Assembly: GCA_020444175.1 (NCBI GenBank)
Contig: JAHLLM010000018.1
Coordinates: 34,345-98,344, forward strand
Direction: 5' to 3'
Origin: Desulfobulbaceae bacterium
GTDB taxonomy: Bacteria > Desulfobacterota > Desulfobulbia > Desulfobulbales > SURF-16
Length of the DNA stretch: 64,000 bases
A program made the translations under genes and the position numbers. Every line of letters starts with the position of its first letter. Position 1 is the stretch's first letter. This document shows, piece by piece, positions 17,849 through 25,603 of this stretch. The notes beneath the pieces are model-generated. The model worked only from the letters and a program-made list of their open reading frames with translations, had not been told where the DNA came from and did not search any database.

Positions 17849-19408
17849 TTAACTGGCAGCCTGCAGGATCCGGACAATTTTTTCATTGCCCCTGTCAGTA
17901 GCCCAGGTTAATGCCGTTTTGCCCTCTTTGTCGGTATCCGTTACTTTGGCACCATGGTTGAGAAGGTAGCGGACAATATCCTCATGACCTGCCCAGGATG
18001 CACACATAAGAGCTGTTACGCCTCGTTTTGCCTTGAGGTTAACATCAGCTCCAGCCTTCACCAGATTTATGACCACATCTGCAAAACCCTGGCTTGCTGC
18101 CAAGGCGAGGGCTGTCATGCCACGGGTGTCAGTTGCGTTTATTTCTGCCATTGAGGCCAGAAGTATGTTTACCGTATCGACATGGCCGGCACTGGCTGCA
18201 TACATTACGGCCGTCCTGCCGGGCTTATTCTGCACGTTGACCTCTGCCTTGTGTTGCAATAGTATCTTCACAACCTCACTATGTCCCTGGCCTGCTGCGC
18301 TCATAAGTGATGTCACATTCCCGCTGTTTACAGCATTAACCTTTGCCCCATGCTCTAGAAGCGTCTTCACGCTTCCCACATCGCCACGGCGGGCGGCACT
18401 CATCAGAGCAGTCATCTCACCCATAAATCGTGACTCAGGGTCTGCTCCGTGTTCAAGCAGCAGTTCTACACTTTCACTTTGCATTCCCAGTACTGCGCAA
18501 AGAAGAGGTGTCAATCCTTCTCCGTTTTTAGTATTTACTTTGGCTTTATGTTCAAGCAGCACTTTCATAGCGTCATCAAGGCCCTTTCTGGCCATAAACA
18601 TTAAGGCGCTGTTGCCATTCTTATCAACACTATGAATGTCTGCACCTGCCTTAATCAGCATCTCTACGATAGGGGCTCCTCCTTTTTTGGACAAAAACAT
18701 GAGTGCTGTTGCACCACTTTCCGCTTTGGCGCCAACATCAGCACCATTTTCCAGAAGCATCTTGACAATATTATTATTGCCATTTTTTACGGCCCACATC
18801 AGGGCTGATATGCCTTCAGCATCCTGGGCATGGGGGCTGGCCCTGTGCCGGAGCAATAAATCAACCACATCCTCCTGCTCACTGCGCACTGCTTCAGCCA
18901 GCAGGGTCATATCGCCGAGATAGCGAATATTAAGATCACTGCCTGCCCTGATGAGCATATCTATTATTTCCAGGTTGCTCGCAGCCGTTGCCATTCTGAT
19001 CGCAGTGTGTCCCTTGCTGTTTTTAGCATTGACGTCCGCCTTATGCTCCAGGAGCTTTGAAACGGCTTTAACCTGATTATTGCTGACTGCAAGCATCAAA
19101 GCAGTCAAACCCTGCAGACCCTGTTTTTCAACAACAGCATTAACGTCTGCCTTGCTTTCAAGCAAAATTGACATTATTTCTTCATAACCGTTTTCTGCGG
19201 CAATCATCAGAAGTGTCTTCCCGCTCCCCGCCCTGCTGTTAACATCAGCTCCCTCCTCAAGCAACTGCCGGACAGTTTGCGCATCACCCTGCTGTACGGT
19301 GAGAGCAATGTCACTCCCTTGCACGTTTGCATAGGCATACACTGGCAAAAGAAACAGAAAGCAGAAAACAAATAATTTGAAATCGAAAACGCTCCTTACT
19401 TTTTTCAT
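17849..19408 (-). CDS. Exported ankyrin-repeat protein
   Basis: 519 residues from ATG 19408, chosen because the AGGAG inside the earlier ATG-AGG-AGT-AGG reading is the natural Shine-Dalgarno. Signal peptide VFDFKLFVFCFLFLLPVYAYA is cleaved near residue 27. The whole mature chain is about 14 ankyrin repeats of 33 residues with the typical GxTALMxAAxxGxxExVxxLLExGADVNAK pattern. Ankyrin arrays mediate protein binding; export to the periplasm is supported by the signal. It lies just downstream of a large secreted repeat protein gene, separated by a hairpin at 19475. A role in periplasmic scaffolding is inference. Confidence 0.92.
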   Translation of the reverse strand: MKKVRSVFDFKLFVFCFLFLLPVYAYANVQGSDIALTVQQGDAQTVRQLLEEGADVNSRAGSGKTLLMIAAENGYEEIMSILLESKADVNAVVEKQGLQGLTALMLAVSNNQVKAVSKLLEHKADVNAKNSKGHTAIRMATAASNLEIIDMLIRAGSDLNIRYLGDMTLLAEAVRSEQEDVVDLLLRHRASPHAQDAEGISALMWAVKNGNNNIVKMLLENGADVGAKAESGATALMFLSKKGGAPIVEMLIKAGADIHSVDKNGNSALMFMARKGLDDAMKVLLEHKAKVNTKNGEGLTPLLCAVLGMQSESVELLLEHGADPESRFMGEMTALMSAARRGDVGSVKTLLEHGAKVNAVNSGNVTSLMSAAGQGHSEVVKILLQHKAEVNVQNKPGRTAVMYAASAGHVDTVNILLASMAEINATDTRGMTALALAASQGFADVVINLVKAGADVNLKAKRGVTALMCASWAGHEDIVRYLLNHGAKVTDTDKEGKTALTWATDRGNEKIVRILQAAS

Positions 19409-19474
19409 CAACCTACTCCTCATTACAGGAAAACTGCTCCTTATCCAAAAAACTCTTTTATATCCGGGGGAAAT

Positions 19475-19510
19475 CCAAAGGGAAGCCTGAGGCTGCAGAC
19501 TTCCCTTTGG
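19475..19510 (-). terminator. Hairpin after the first Cys/Asp-repeat gene
   Basis: CCAAAGGGAAG at 19475-19485 pairs perfectly with CTTCCCTTTGG at 19500-19510. The following minus-strand T-tract is short, so termination may be partial and may allow read-through to the ankyrin gene. Confidence 0.65.
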
Positions 19511-19533
19511 GTAGAATGTACTGATTTAGTTAA

Positions 19534-21537
19534 TTAACGACACACCTTGGCCCGGAAACACTCATCATCATCACAATCAACAAGCCCGTCACCATCATTG
19601 TCATAGCCATCTTTACAATCCTCTGTACCGGTACAGAATGTTGCACTGTCGCAATCCGGATCAGCACAGTCGATCATACCGTCAAGATCGTTATCAACCA
19701 GATCCTGGCAGTCTTCCTGAAATACACCCGTACACGGCGGTGCATCCACACAGTTCTGATCAGCACAGTCGATCAGGTAGTCCCCGTCATTATCAATGCC
19801 GTCGTTGCATATTTCCGCTCCTGTTTCACATCCGGACATGGTCAGACAATCCGGGTCAAAACAGTCAATATAACCGTCTTCGTCATTGTCAAGGCTGTCA
19901 CCGCAGGAGGTCTCAGGACACCATGAATCGGGGCAGTCATCAATGTCACCGCAGTCAATAAGTCCGTCAAGATCATTATCAATGCCGTCATCACACAACT
20001 CTTCCTGGCTGGTGACAGCGGGATCCTCATACTCAAGGTGGAGGATGGCGTTATAGACAACCGTCGGCTTATACTCACCCTTGATAAAAAGATAGACATC
20101 AAGATCCGGAGTCAGAGGCATACCTTCTACATAGGAGAGGCCGTCCTTTACGGTGTCTGTCGGGTCAGCTGGATTCAGGTCAAGAAGATCGTTCCAGTTT
20201 GCACTCCACAGCAGAGGAGATGGCCCATCCTTCCAGTCAAGCAGATTGACGGTGGTCGTGGTATCGGTTCCCACCTGATACTTGATAAATTCATGCTCAA
20301 AGGGCATTTCCATACAATCTTCAGTTGGTATTTCCAGGGCCGGAATATTCTGACCGAACTTGACTGACTGAAGACGGTAACGAGGTCCTTTACCGGTTAC
20401 CGGATCGGACTCATACGGATCGCGATCCATGGTGGTAAACCAGGCATTGGTTGTTCCTGTCTGCAGGTCGGTGGACCAGCCGCCGCTTTCAAAAATGCCG
20501 TCACCATCGAGATCAACCCGGGGATCAGCCAGGGCCGGATCCTTGAACAGAGTCCCTGCCGGGATGAAGTCACCGTCACCCTCATAACAATCGCGGTCAG
20601 AGGTCAATACTCCCAGGGTGTCGATGTAACCGGGCAAGCGTCCCGTGGCTCCTTCGTTTTCCAGGTCCTCCGGACGTATCTGGTCATTGGGGCTGTTAGT
20701 TATTTTATGGTTCACTGTCAATTCGGCCTTGGTTACCAGATAATTGGCACCGGGAACCTTCCAGGCATCCGGCACGTCAAACTTTGCCAGCAGACGCACT
20801 TCAGTGGGCCTCTTATGCCTGGTTCCCCAGCGAAACAGGAACTTGCCGTCATCCTTCATGTTAACGGCATAATCTTTTCCTATGAGGATATTGACCAAAT
20901 CACCTTCATTGGGCGTCAGCACGTTTGGACTGACAGGCGTTGCGGGATCATCCGGGAAATAAAGCTCATCTGACAATGGCTGGCAGATAGCGTCCCACAT
21001 GGGATCGCTATAAAAATAAGGTACCTTTTCCGTACAGGTGAGGATATGCTCCATGACCGTATACTGCTCGGCAGCACACTTAACGGTCTCACCGCCGACA
21101 CCGGCACAGACACTGCCCTTGCGGCCGCCGGTCAGGTAATACTCTGTTTCCCTGGACGAGGCTATAACGCCGATTTGCTCTCCCTGATCGTTTACATAGT
21201 TACCAATCCATCCCTCTTCATAGATACCGTCACGGGGAGCTCTTTCCGCTCCGACAAAGTGGGTGATATCCCAGCCGAATTCCGTATCAAGGGGCCAGGC
21301 CGTCATTCCGGTATAAAGATCAACAAATGGTTCCGCACCAACACAAGGCAGAGCGGTACAGATAATTGAGTTATCTTCGGCATAGGTTGTCCCTGTAAAC
21401 GTACCTACTGTATCATCCATAGAGAAGACATGTCTTGCTGATGCATGCTTTACAATAGCAGCAGATGCCATATCAGCATAAGCAAACAGACCCAAAAGTC
21501 CTGCGCAGGCAATGCTACTTTTTATATGCCACTTCAT
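19534..21537 (-). CDS. Secreted Cys/Asp-repeat protein A (MopE/thrombospondin-3-like, 5 repeats)
   Basis: 667 residues from ATG 21537 (MKWHIKSS), which has GGAGGAG upstream; an earlier ATG at 21564 is less likely. Signal peptide with cleavage near SA-AIVKH. Residues about 25-500 form a domain shared with proteins B and C (HVFSMDDTVGTFTGTTYAED, VGAERAPRDGIYEEGWIGNY, several Cys pairs). The C-terminus has five repeats of the form C-x-D-G-x-D-N-D-x-D-G-x-x-D-C, each with another Asp/Cys group; the Asp pattern is that of calcium-binding loops and the Cys suggest disulfides. Location is outside the inner membrane. Upstream are a sigma-54 promoter (21693) and shared palindromes. Function unknown; cation binding is family-based inference. 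Confidence 0.88.
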   Translation of the reverse strand: MKWHIKSSIACAGLLGLFAYADMASAAIVKHASARHVFSMDDTVGTFTGTTYAEDNSIICTALPCVGAEPFVDLYTGMTAWPLDTEFGWDITHFVGAERAPRDGIYEEGWIGNYVNDQGEQIGVIASSRETEYYLTGGRKGSVCAGVGGETVKCAAEQYTVMEHILTCTEKVPYFYSDPMWDAICQPLSDELYFPDDPATPVSPNVLTPNEGDLVNILIGKDYAVNMKDDGKFLFRWGTRHKRPTEVRLLAKFDVPDAWKVPGANYLVTKAELTVNHKITNSPNDQIRPEDLENEGATGRLPGYIDTLGVLTSDRDCYEGDGDFIPAGTLFKDPALADPRVDLDGDGIFESGGWSTDLQTGTTNAWFTTMDRDPYESDPVTGKGPRYRLQSVKFGQNIPALEIPTEDCMEMPFEHEFIKYQVGTDTTTTVNLLDWKDGPSPLLWSANWNDLLDLNPADPTDTVKDGLSYVEGMPLTPDLDVYLFIKGEYKPTVVYNAILHLEYEDPAVTSQEELCDDGIDNDLDGLIDCGDIDDCPDSWCPETSCGDSLDNDEDGYIDCFDPDCLTMSGCETGAEICNDGIDNDGDYLIDCADQNCVDAPPCTGVFQEDCQDLVDNDLDGMIDCADPDCDSATFCTGTEDCKDGYDNDGDGLVDCDDDECFRAKVCR

Positions 21538-21692
21538 TCTATTTTCTCCTCCTCTTTTTATCATTTCATTTCGTGTGTAGGGTCCCTAACCACCTCCAGA
21601 AGAAAACGTACTGCGCCACTTCCGGAAAAATGGCATAAGACTCTCAAAGCAAAACAGCGTCCTCTCAATCGCGTTAGATACGACATAAATTT

Positions 21693-21708
21693 AGCAAACA
21701 ATATGCCA
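21693..21708 (-). promoter_or_regulatory. Sigma-54 promoter of repeat-protein A gene
   Basis: On the minus strand TGGCATATTGTTTGCT has GG-N10-GC spacing and TTGCT at -12. The -24 box lies in one arm of a hairpin-like inverted repeat (ATGCCACAT with ATGTGGCAT, about 21703-21728). The start would be near 21682, about 145 nt before the ATG. Confidence 0.75.
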
Positions 21709-21893
21709 CATTGTGAAATGTGGCATATTGCCCCATCACGTCGGTTCAACTGATGACTTCCTTGGCCGGATGAAAAACATCCCGCTCCACCCGGCAAACA
21801 ACGCATTTCAACTGGCAACAATACCAACCCTCCCCCTAACCTGCCAAACCACCACACACAATTGAATGAGTAGCCCAGCACGGCCTTCACCGC

Positions 21894-22024
21894 TGCGACA
21901 ATTTGCCGCACCAGTAAAAACAGCACGAAGCAACAGAATTACTCAAAATCCCTATAATGAACAGCAGACCCACCAGTATCTGACCACCACTCTCACCAGC
22001 TTCTGGTGCGGCAAATTGTCGCAC
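21894..22024. promoter_or_regulatory. Operator cluster upstream of repeat-protein A
   Basis: Two copies of the 19-bp imperfect palindrome in opposite orientation: TGCGACAATTTGCCGCA at 21894-21910 and GTGCGGCAAATTGTCGCAC at 22006-22024. A perfect CACCAGCTTCTGGTG lies at 21994-22008 and a degenerate CACCAGTATCTGACC at 21971-21985. They lie about 190-320 bp upstream of the sigma-54 promoter, a usual enhancer distance. The rest of 21538-22151 has no gene. Confidence 0.7.
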
Positions 22025-22057
22025 CCCATTTACAAAAAATCCATATTACCTAGACCA

Positions 22058-22092
22058 ATAAAAAAGGGCTGCCTCTGCATCGAGACAGCCCC
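22058..22092 (-). terminator. Terminator of repeat-protein B gene
   Basis: On the minus strand GGGCTGTCTC pairs with GAGGCAGCCC (one mismatch) and is followed by TTTTTTATT, 60 bp after the stop codon. Confidence 0.85.
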
Positions 22093-22151
22093 ATGGTTAC
22101 GAAGTGAATGAAATCAATTCACTTACTTTACATAATGATTTGTTTTACCGA

Positions 22152-25148
22152 TCAAGAACATGTACCAGTCTTGTTACTCCATGAACAGCCGGCATCACGA
22201 CATGATGTCTTGTCTGTAAAATCACTGCACGATGCGGAACAGGCAGGATCACTGACACAATCACCATCTGCGCAGTCGACATAGGTATCACCGTCGTCAT
22301 CAATACCATTGACGCAGTTTTCCACCAGACATGCTGTGGCGCCTGCACAGTCAGGATCGTCACAGTCGATCAGGCCGTTGTCGTTATTGTCGATGCCGTC
22401 ATTGCAGATCTCATTCAGGCAGCCGGGATTATCTGCGCAATCCGGGTCGTCGCAGTCAACGAGACCGTCGCCGTCGTTATCTACCAAGTCGGCACAGAGT
22501 TCAGGATTAGGCAGACAGACCGGGTCATTGAAACACTCGGTATCGGAGCAATCAATGGCTCCGTCACCATCGTTATCAGTACCATCTGAACAATCCTCAA
22601 AAATACAGGCAGGAGTCTGGGCGCATCCCGGATCCTCACAGTCGATGAGGCCGTCGCCGTTATTGTCAATGCCGTCTGTACAGTCTTCCGTGGTACAGGA
22701 AGGGGCATCCACACAATCAGGATCGGCACAGTCAACCAGGCCGTCATGGTCGTTGTCCAGGAAGTCACTGCATTGTTCCGGCATCGGCTGGCAGTTGATA
22801 TCGTTGAAGCAGTCATTGTCATTACAGTCAATGGCGCCGTCAAGGTCATTGTCCAGGCCGTCAATACAGTTCATTTCAGGATTACAGTAGGCCACGGCGT
22901 CGCAGTCATCATCAACACAGTCCGTCATGCCGTCCTGGTCGTTATCAACACCATCGTTGCAGATCTCGCCGGTACAGGCCAGTGCACCAACGCAATCCGG
23001 GTCATCACAATCTACCAGGCTGTCACCGTCGTTGTCATTGCCATCACCGCAGACCTCGGAAGAACCGAGACAGAGAGGCAGGTTGTTACAGTCCGGATCA
23101 GCACAGTCGATCATCAGGTCTCCGTCATTGTCAAGCAGGTCATCACAAACAAGCTCAGGGTTGCAGGCCTGGGCATCAACGCAATCCGGATCATCGCAGT
23201 CTATGAGGGTGTCCTCGTCATTATCAACACCGTCACTACAGAATTCCGTGTTACAGCTTGGAGCGTCTACACAGTCTGTATCGTTACAGTCAATGAGGCC
23301 GTCAAGATCGTTGTCCAGCTCATCAGAGCAGATTTCACCGCCGCGACACTGGACAAACGTCCGGCAATCCGGATCCATACAGTCGATGAGGCCGTCAGAA
23401 TCGTCATCTATGGTATTGACGCAGTTCTCATCAGGGAAGGTACAGTCAATGTAATCCGAGCAGTCCGGATCTTCACAGTCGGTATAGCCGTCACCATCGT
23501 TATCCCAGCCATCCATACAGTATGTTTCAGGACACCAGGCGCCGTAACAGTCGGTATCCGCGCAATCGATAAAAAGATCGCCGTCATTGTCAATACCGTC
23601 GGCACAGAGCTCGATCTGGTCGGTCACGGCCGGATCCTCATACTCGATGAGCAGGGTGGCGTTGTAAATAACCGTCGGCTTGTACTCGCCCTTGACAAAC
23701 AGGGCCAGGTCAAGATCCTGGGTAAGGGGCATGCCCTCTACCCAGGAGATGCCGTCCGGCACCGTATCCGTCGGATCATAGGGGTTGAGGTCATTATAGG
23801 TTGCCCAGTTCTCACTCCAGGCCAACGGAGACTCGCCATCTGCCCAGTCGAGCAGGCTGACACGGGTGGTGGTCAAGGCGCCTGCCGGATATTTAATATC
23901 GTATTTATAAATCGGCGGTTCGGTGCAATTGACAATGGGGATATCAACGGCCGGAATGTTCTGGCCGAATTTACCCGAACGGAGCCTGTAGCGCGGCCCT
24001 TTGCCGCTCACCGGATCATCCTCAAAAGGATCGCGGTCTGTTGTTGTATACCAGGCGTTGGTGGTGCCGCTGGCAAGATCAGAGGACCAGCCGCCGCTGT
24101 CAACCTGGCCGTCACCATCACTGTCAGCAGGCGGGTCGGCAAGGGCAGGATCCTTGAAAAGGGTTCCTGCCGGGATAAAATGACCGTCCCCCTCATAACA
24201 GTCCTTATCTGAAGTAAGCACGCCAAGGGTGTCTATAAAACCAGGCAGACGGCCGGTCGCACCCTCATTTTCAAAATCCTCAGGACGGATCTGGTCATTG
24301 GGGCTGTTGGTGATCTTATGGTTGATGATTAACTCCGCCCTGGTGACATGATAGTTGGCGCCCGGCACTTTCCAGTCGTTTGGTGTCGGAAAGGTGGTAT
24401 AGAGGCGAACCTCGCTGGGACGCTTATGGATTGTTCCCCAGCGGAAGAGCAACTTGCCGTCATCTTTCTTGGTTATGGAGTAGTCCCGGCCGCTGACGAT
24501 ATTGACCAGATCCGATTCATTGGTCTGCAGGTCAAATGGGTTGGCCGGAGTGCTCGGGTCACTGGGAAAATACACTTCGTCGGACAGAGGTTGACAGATG
24601 CTTTCCCAGGAAGGGTCTGTGTAGAAATAGGGAATTTTCTCCGTGCAGGTCAGGACATGTTCCATGACCGAGTACTTCTCGGCTGAACATTTTGTTTTTG
24701 ATCCTCCGAGACCGGCGCAGACACTGCCCCGGACAGTACCGGTTTTAAAGTACGGTGTCTGCGGATTGGCTACCACAACACCGATCTGATTATTATTGGC
24801 ATTGACATAATCACCGATCCAGCCGTCATCATAGATACCGTCCCGTGTCTTGCGTTCGGCGCCGACAAAATCTGTGGTCCAGAAGGCAAACTCGGTATCA
24901 ATGGGATACAGGGTTATACCGGTGAATATATCAACCTTGGGCTGCTCGCCGTTACAGGTGTCGCTCTCACAGATAATCGAGGGATCAGCAACATAACCTG
25001 TCCCGTCAAATTGCCCCAGGAGATCGTTCTTTGAAAAGGTGTGCTGCGGTGACTGGTATTGCACAACAGCCGCATCAGCAATTCCTGTACAGGCAAAGGC
25101 GCCCAATAATGCTGCGCAGACAACGCTGCTTTTTATACGCCACTTCAT
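22152..25148 (-). CDS. Secreted Cys/Asp-repeat protein B (15 repeats)
   Basis: 998 residues starting [20 protein letters not shown], with AGAGGAGG upstream. The signal peptide is cleaved near residue 26. The N-terminal domain (about 30-505) is homologous to protein A and, by reading, identical to protein C. It is followed by fifteen C-x-x-x-x-D-N-D-x-D-G-x-x-D-C repeats of about 25-40 residues. The C-terminus differs from A and C: it ends in a small Cys-rich knot ([20 protein letters not shown]). DNA 22611-25028 matches 25991-28408 with no difference seen. The Asp/Asn spacing fits calcium-binding loops of the thrombospondin type 3 and MopE-like classes. Its own sigma-54 promoter is at 25229 and its terminator at 22058. 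Role unknown; extracellular structural or metal-binding function is inferred. Confidence 0.9.
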   Translation of the reverse strand: MKWRIKSSVVCAALLGAFACTGIADAAVVQYQSPQHTFSKNDLLGQFDGTGYVADPSIICESDTCNGEQPKVDIFTGITLYPIDTEFAFWTTDFVGAERKTRDGIYDDGWIGDYVNANNNQIGVVVANPQTPYFKTGTVRGSVCAGLGGSKTKCSAEKYSVMEHVLTCTEKIPYFYTDPSWESICQPLSDEVYFPSDPSTPANPFDLQTNESDLVNIVSGRDYSITKKDDGKLLFRWGTIHKRPSEVRLYTTFPTPNDWKVPGANYHVTRAELIINHKITNSPNDQIRPEDFENEGATGRLPGFIDTLGVLTSDKDCYEGDGHFIPAGTLFKDPALADPPADSDGDGQVDSGGWSSDLASGTTNAWYTTTDRDPFEDDPVSGKGPRYRLRSGKFGQNIPAVDIPIVNCTEPPIYKYDIKYPAGALTTTRVSLLDWADGESPLAWSENWATYNDLNPYDPTDTVPDGISWVEGMPLTQDLDLALFVKGEYKPTVIYNATLLIEYEDPAVTDQIELCADGIDNDGDLFIDCADTDCYGAWCPETYCMDGWDNDGDGYTDCEDPDCSDYIDCTFPDENCVNTIDDDSDGLIDCMDPDCRTFVQCRGGEICSDELDNDLDGLIDCNDTDCVDAPSCNTEFCSDGVDNDEDTLIDCDDPDCVDAQACNPELVCDDLLDNDGDLMIDCADPDCNNLPLCLGSSEVCGDGNDNDGDSLVDCDDPDCVGALACTGEICNDGVDNDQDGMTDCVDDDCDAVAYCNPEMNCIDGLDNDLDGAIDCNDNDCFNDINCQPMPEQCSDFLDNDHDGLVDCADPDCVDAPSCTTEDCTDGIDNNGDGLIDCEDPGCAQTPACIFEDCSDGTDNDGDGAIDCSDTECFNDPVCLPNPELCADLVDNDGDGLVDCDDPDCADNPGCLNEICNDGIDNNDNGLIDCDDPDCAGATACLVENCVNGIDDDGDTYVDCADGDCVSDPACSASCSDFTDKTSCRDAGCSWSNKTGTCS
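22611..25028. repeat. 2418-bp direct repeat, left copy
   Basis: Matches 25991-28408 at an offset of 3380 bp. No mismatch was found by reading; identity continues to about 25070 with a single change at 25029. The repeat covers the N-terminal domain and first eleven repeats of proteins B and C. Confidence 0.85.
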
Positions 25149-25228
25149 TCTTTTTAGTCCTCCTCTTTATTATTTTTCATTTAAGAGATTCGTTTCTAAC
25201 GCGAAATTCGAGGACTGCTGAGCACATG

Positions 25229-25244
25229 AGCAAGACTTGTACCA
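25229..25244 (-). promoter_or_regulatory. Sigma-54 promoter of repeat-protein B gene
   Basis: On the minus strand TGGTACAAGTCTTGCT has GG-N10-GC spacing and TTGCT. The leader downstream contains ATTCGTTTCTAACGCGAA, shared with the leader of gene C (28700). Start near 25217, about 70 nt before the ATG. Confidence 0.75.
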
Positions 25245-25393
25245 CAAAGTGCTAAAGCATATAATGAAACACTTACCAACCGTCACACCCCGCAGCCAAT
25301 GCTGATCCTTTACTATTCTTTGCTCTGTCTGATTTCACCGTACGAAAAAAGCAAAAAATTACAATCCATCAATACGTTGAGCAACCACACCAA

Positions 25394-25503
25394 GTGCGAC
25401 AATTTGCCACACACAACAGCATATATACGGCTTATAATTTCCTTTTATTGGGTGCTCCAAGGTGAGCAAAATAGCCAGTTTCTGGTGAGGCAAATTGTCG
25501 CAC
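25394..25503. promoter_or_regulatory. Operator cluster upstream of repeat-protein B
   Basis: GTGCGACAATTTGCCACAC at 25394-25412 and, inverted, GTGAGGCAAATTGTCGCAC at 25485-25503. An AGCCAGTTTCTGGTG palindrome (one arm imperfect) at 25473-25487 abuts the second site exactly as in the gene A cluster. They lie 150-275 bp upstream of the sigma-54 promoter. Confidence 0.7.
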
Positions 25504-25530
25504 ACAAGTCTGTTGTTCAAGCTAAGAAGG

Positions 25531-25564
25531 AAAAAAAACAGGGGGAAGCCAAATTGGCTCCCCC
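25531..25564 (-). terminator. Terminator of repeat-protein C gene
   Basis: On the minus strand GGGGGAGCCAA pairs with TTGGCTTCCCCC and is followed by TGTTTTTTTT, 40 bp after the stop codon. It overlaps nothing in the operator cluster of gene B. Confidence 0.88.
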
Positions 25565-25603
25565 TCATCACTTCACTGATTTACTCAGGCTGTGGAAAGA
25601 AAC

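Noticed and set aside
18033..18923. Two plus-strand open frames opposite the ankyrin gene
   Set aside because: They mirror the ankyrin repeat codons in low-complexity Ser/Ala/Leu sequence and have no ribosome sites.
22152..23640. Short regularly spaced repeats as a CRISPR array
   Set aside because: The repeats are degenerate, in frame and of varying length; they are coding repeats.
22746..24212. 488-codon plus-strand open frame (and its copy at 26126-27592)
   Set aside because: Antisense shadow of the Asp-rich repeat and N-terminal codons of proteins B and C; no ribosome site, Val/Ile-rich composition from reverse-complemented GAC/GAT codons.
25396..25410. GTGGCAAATTGTCGCA on the minus strand as a further sigma-54 promoter
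   Set aside because: The GG to GC spacing is 9, not 10; the sequence is better explained as the shared palindrome.
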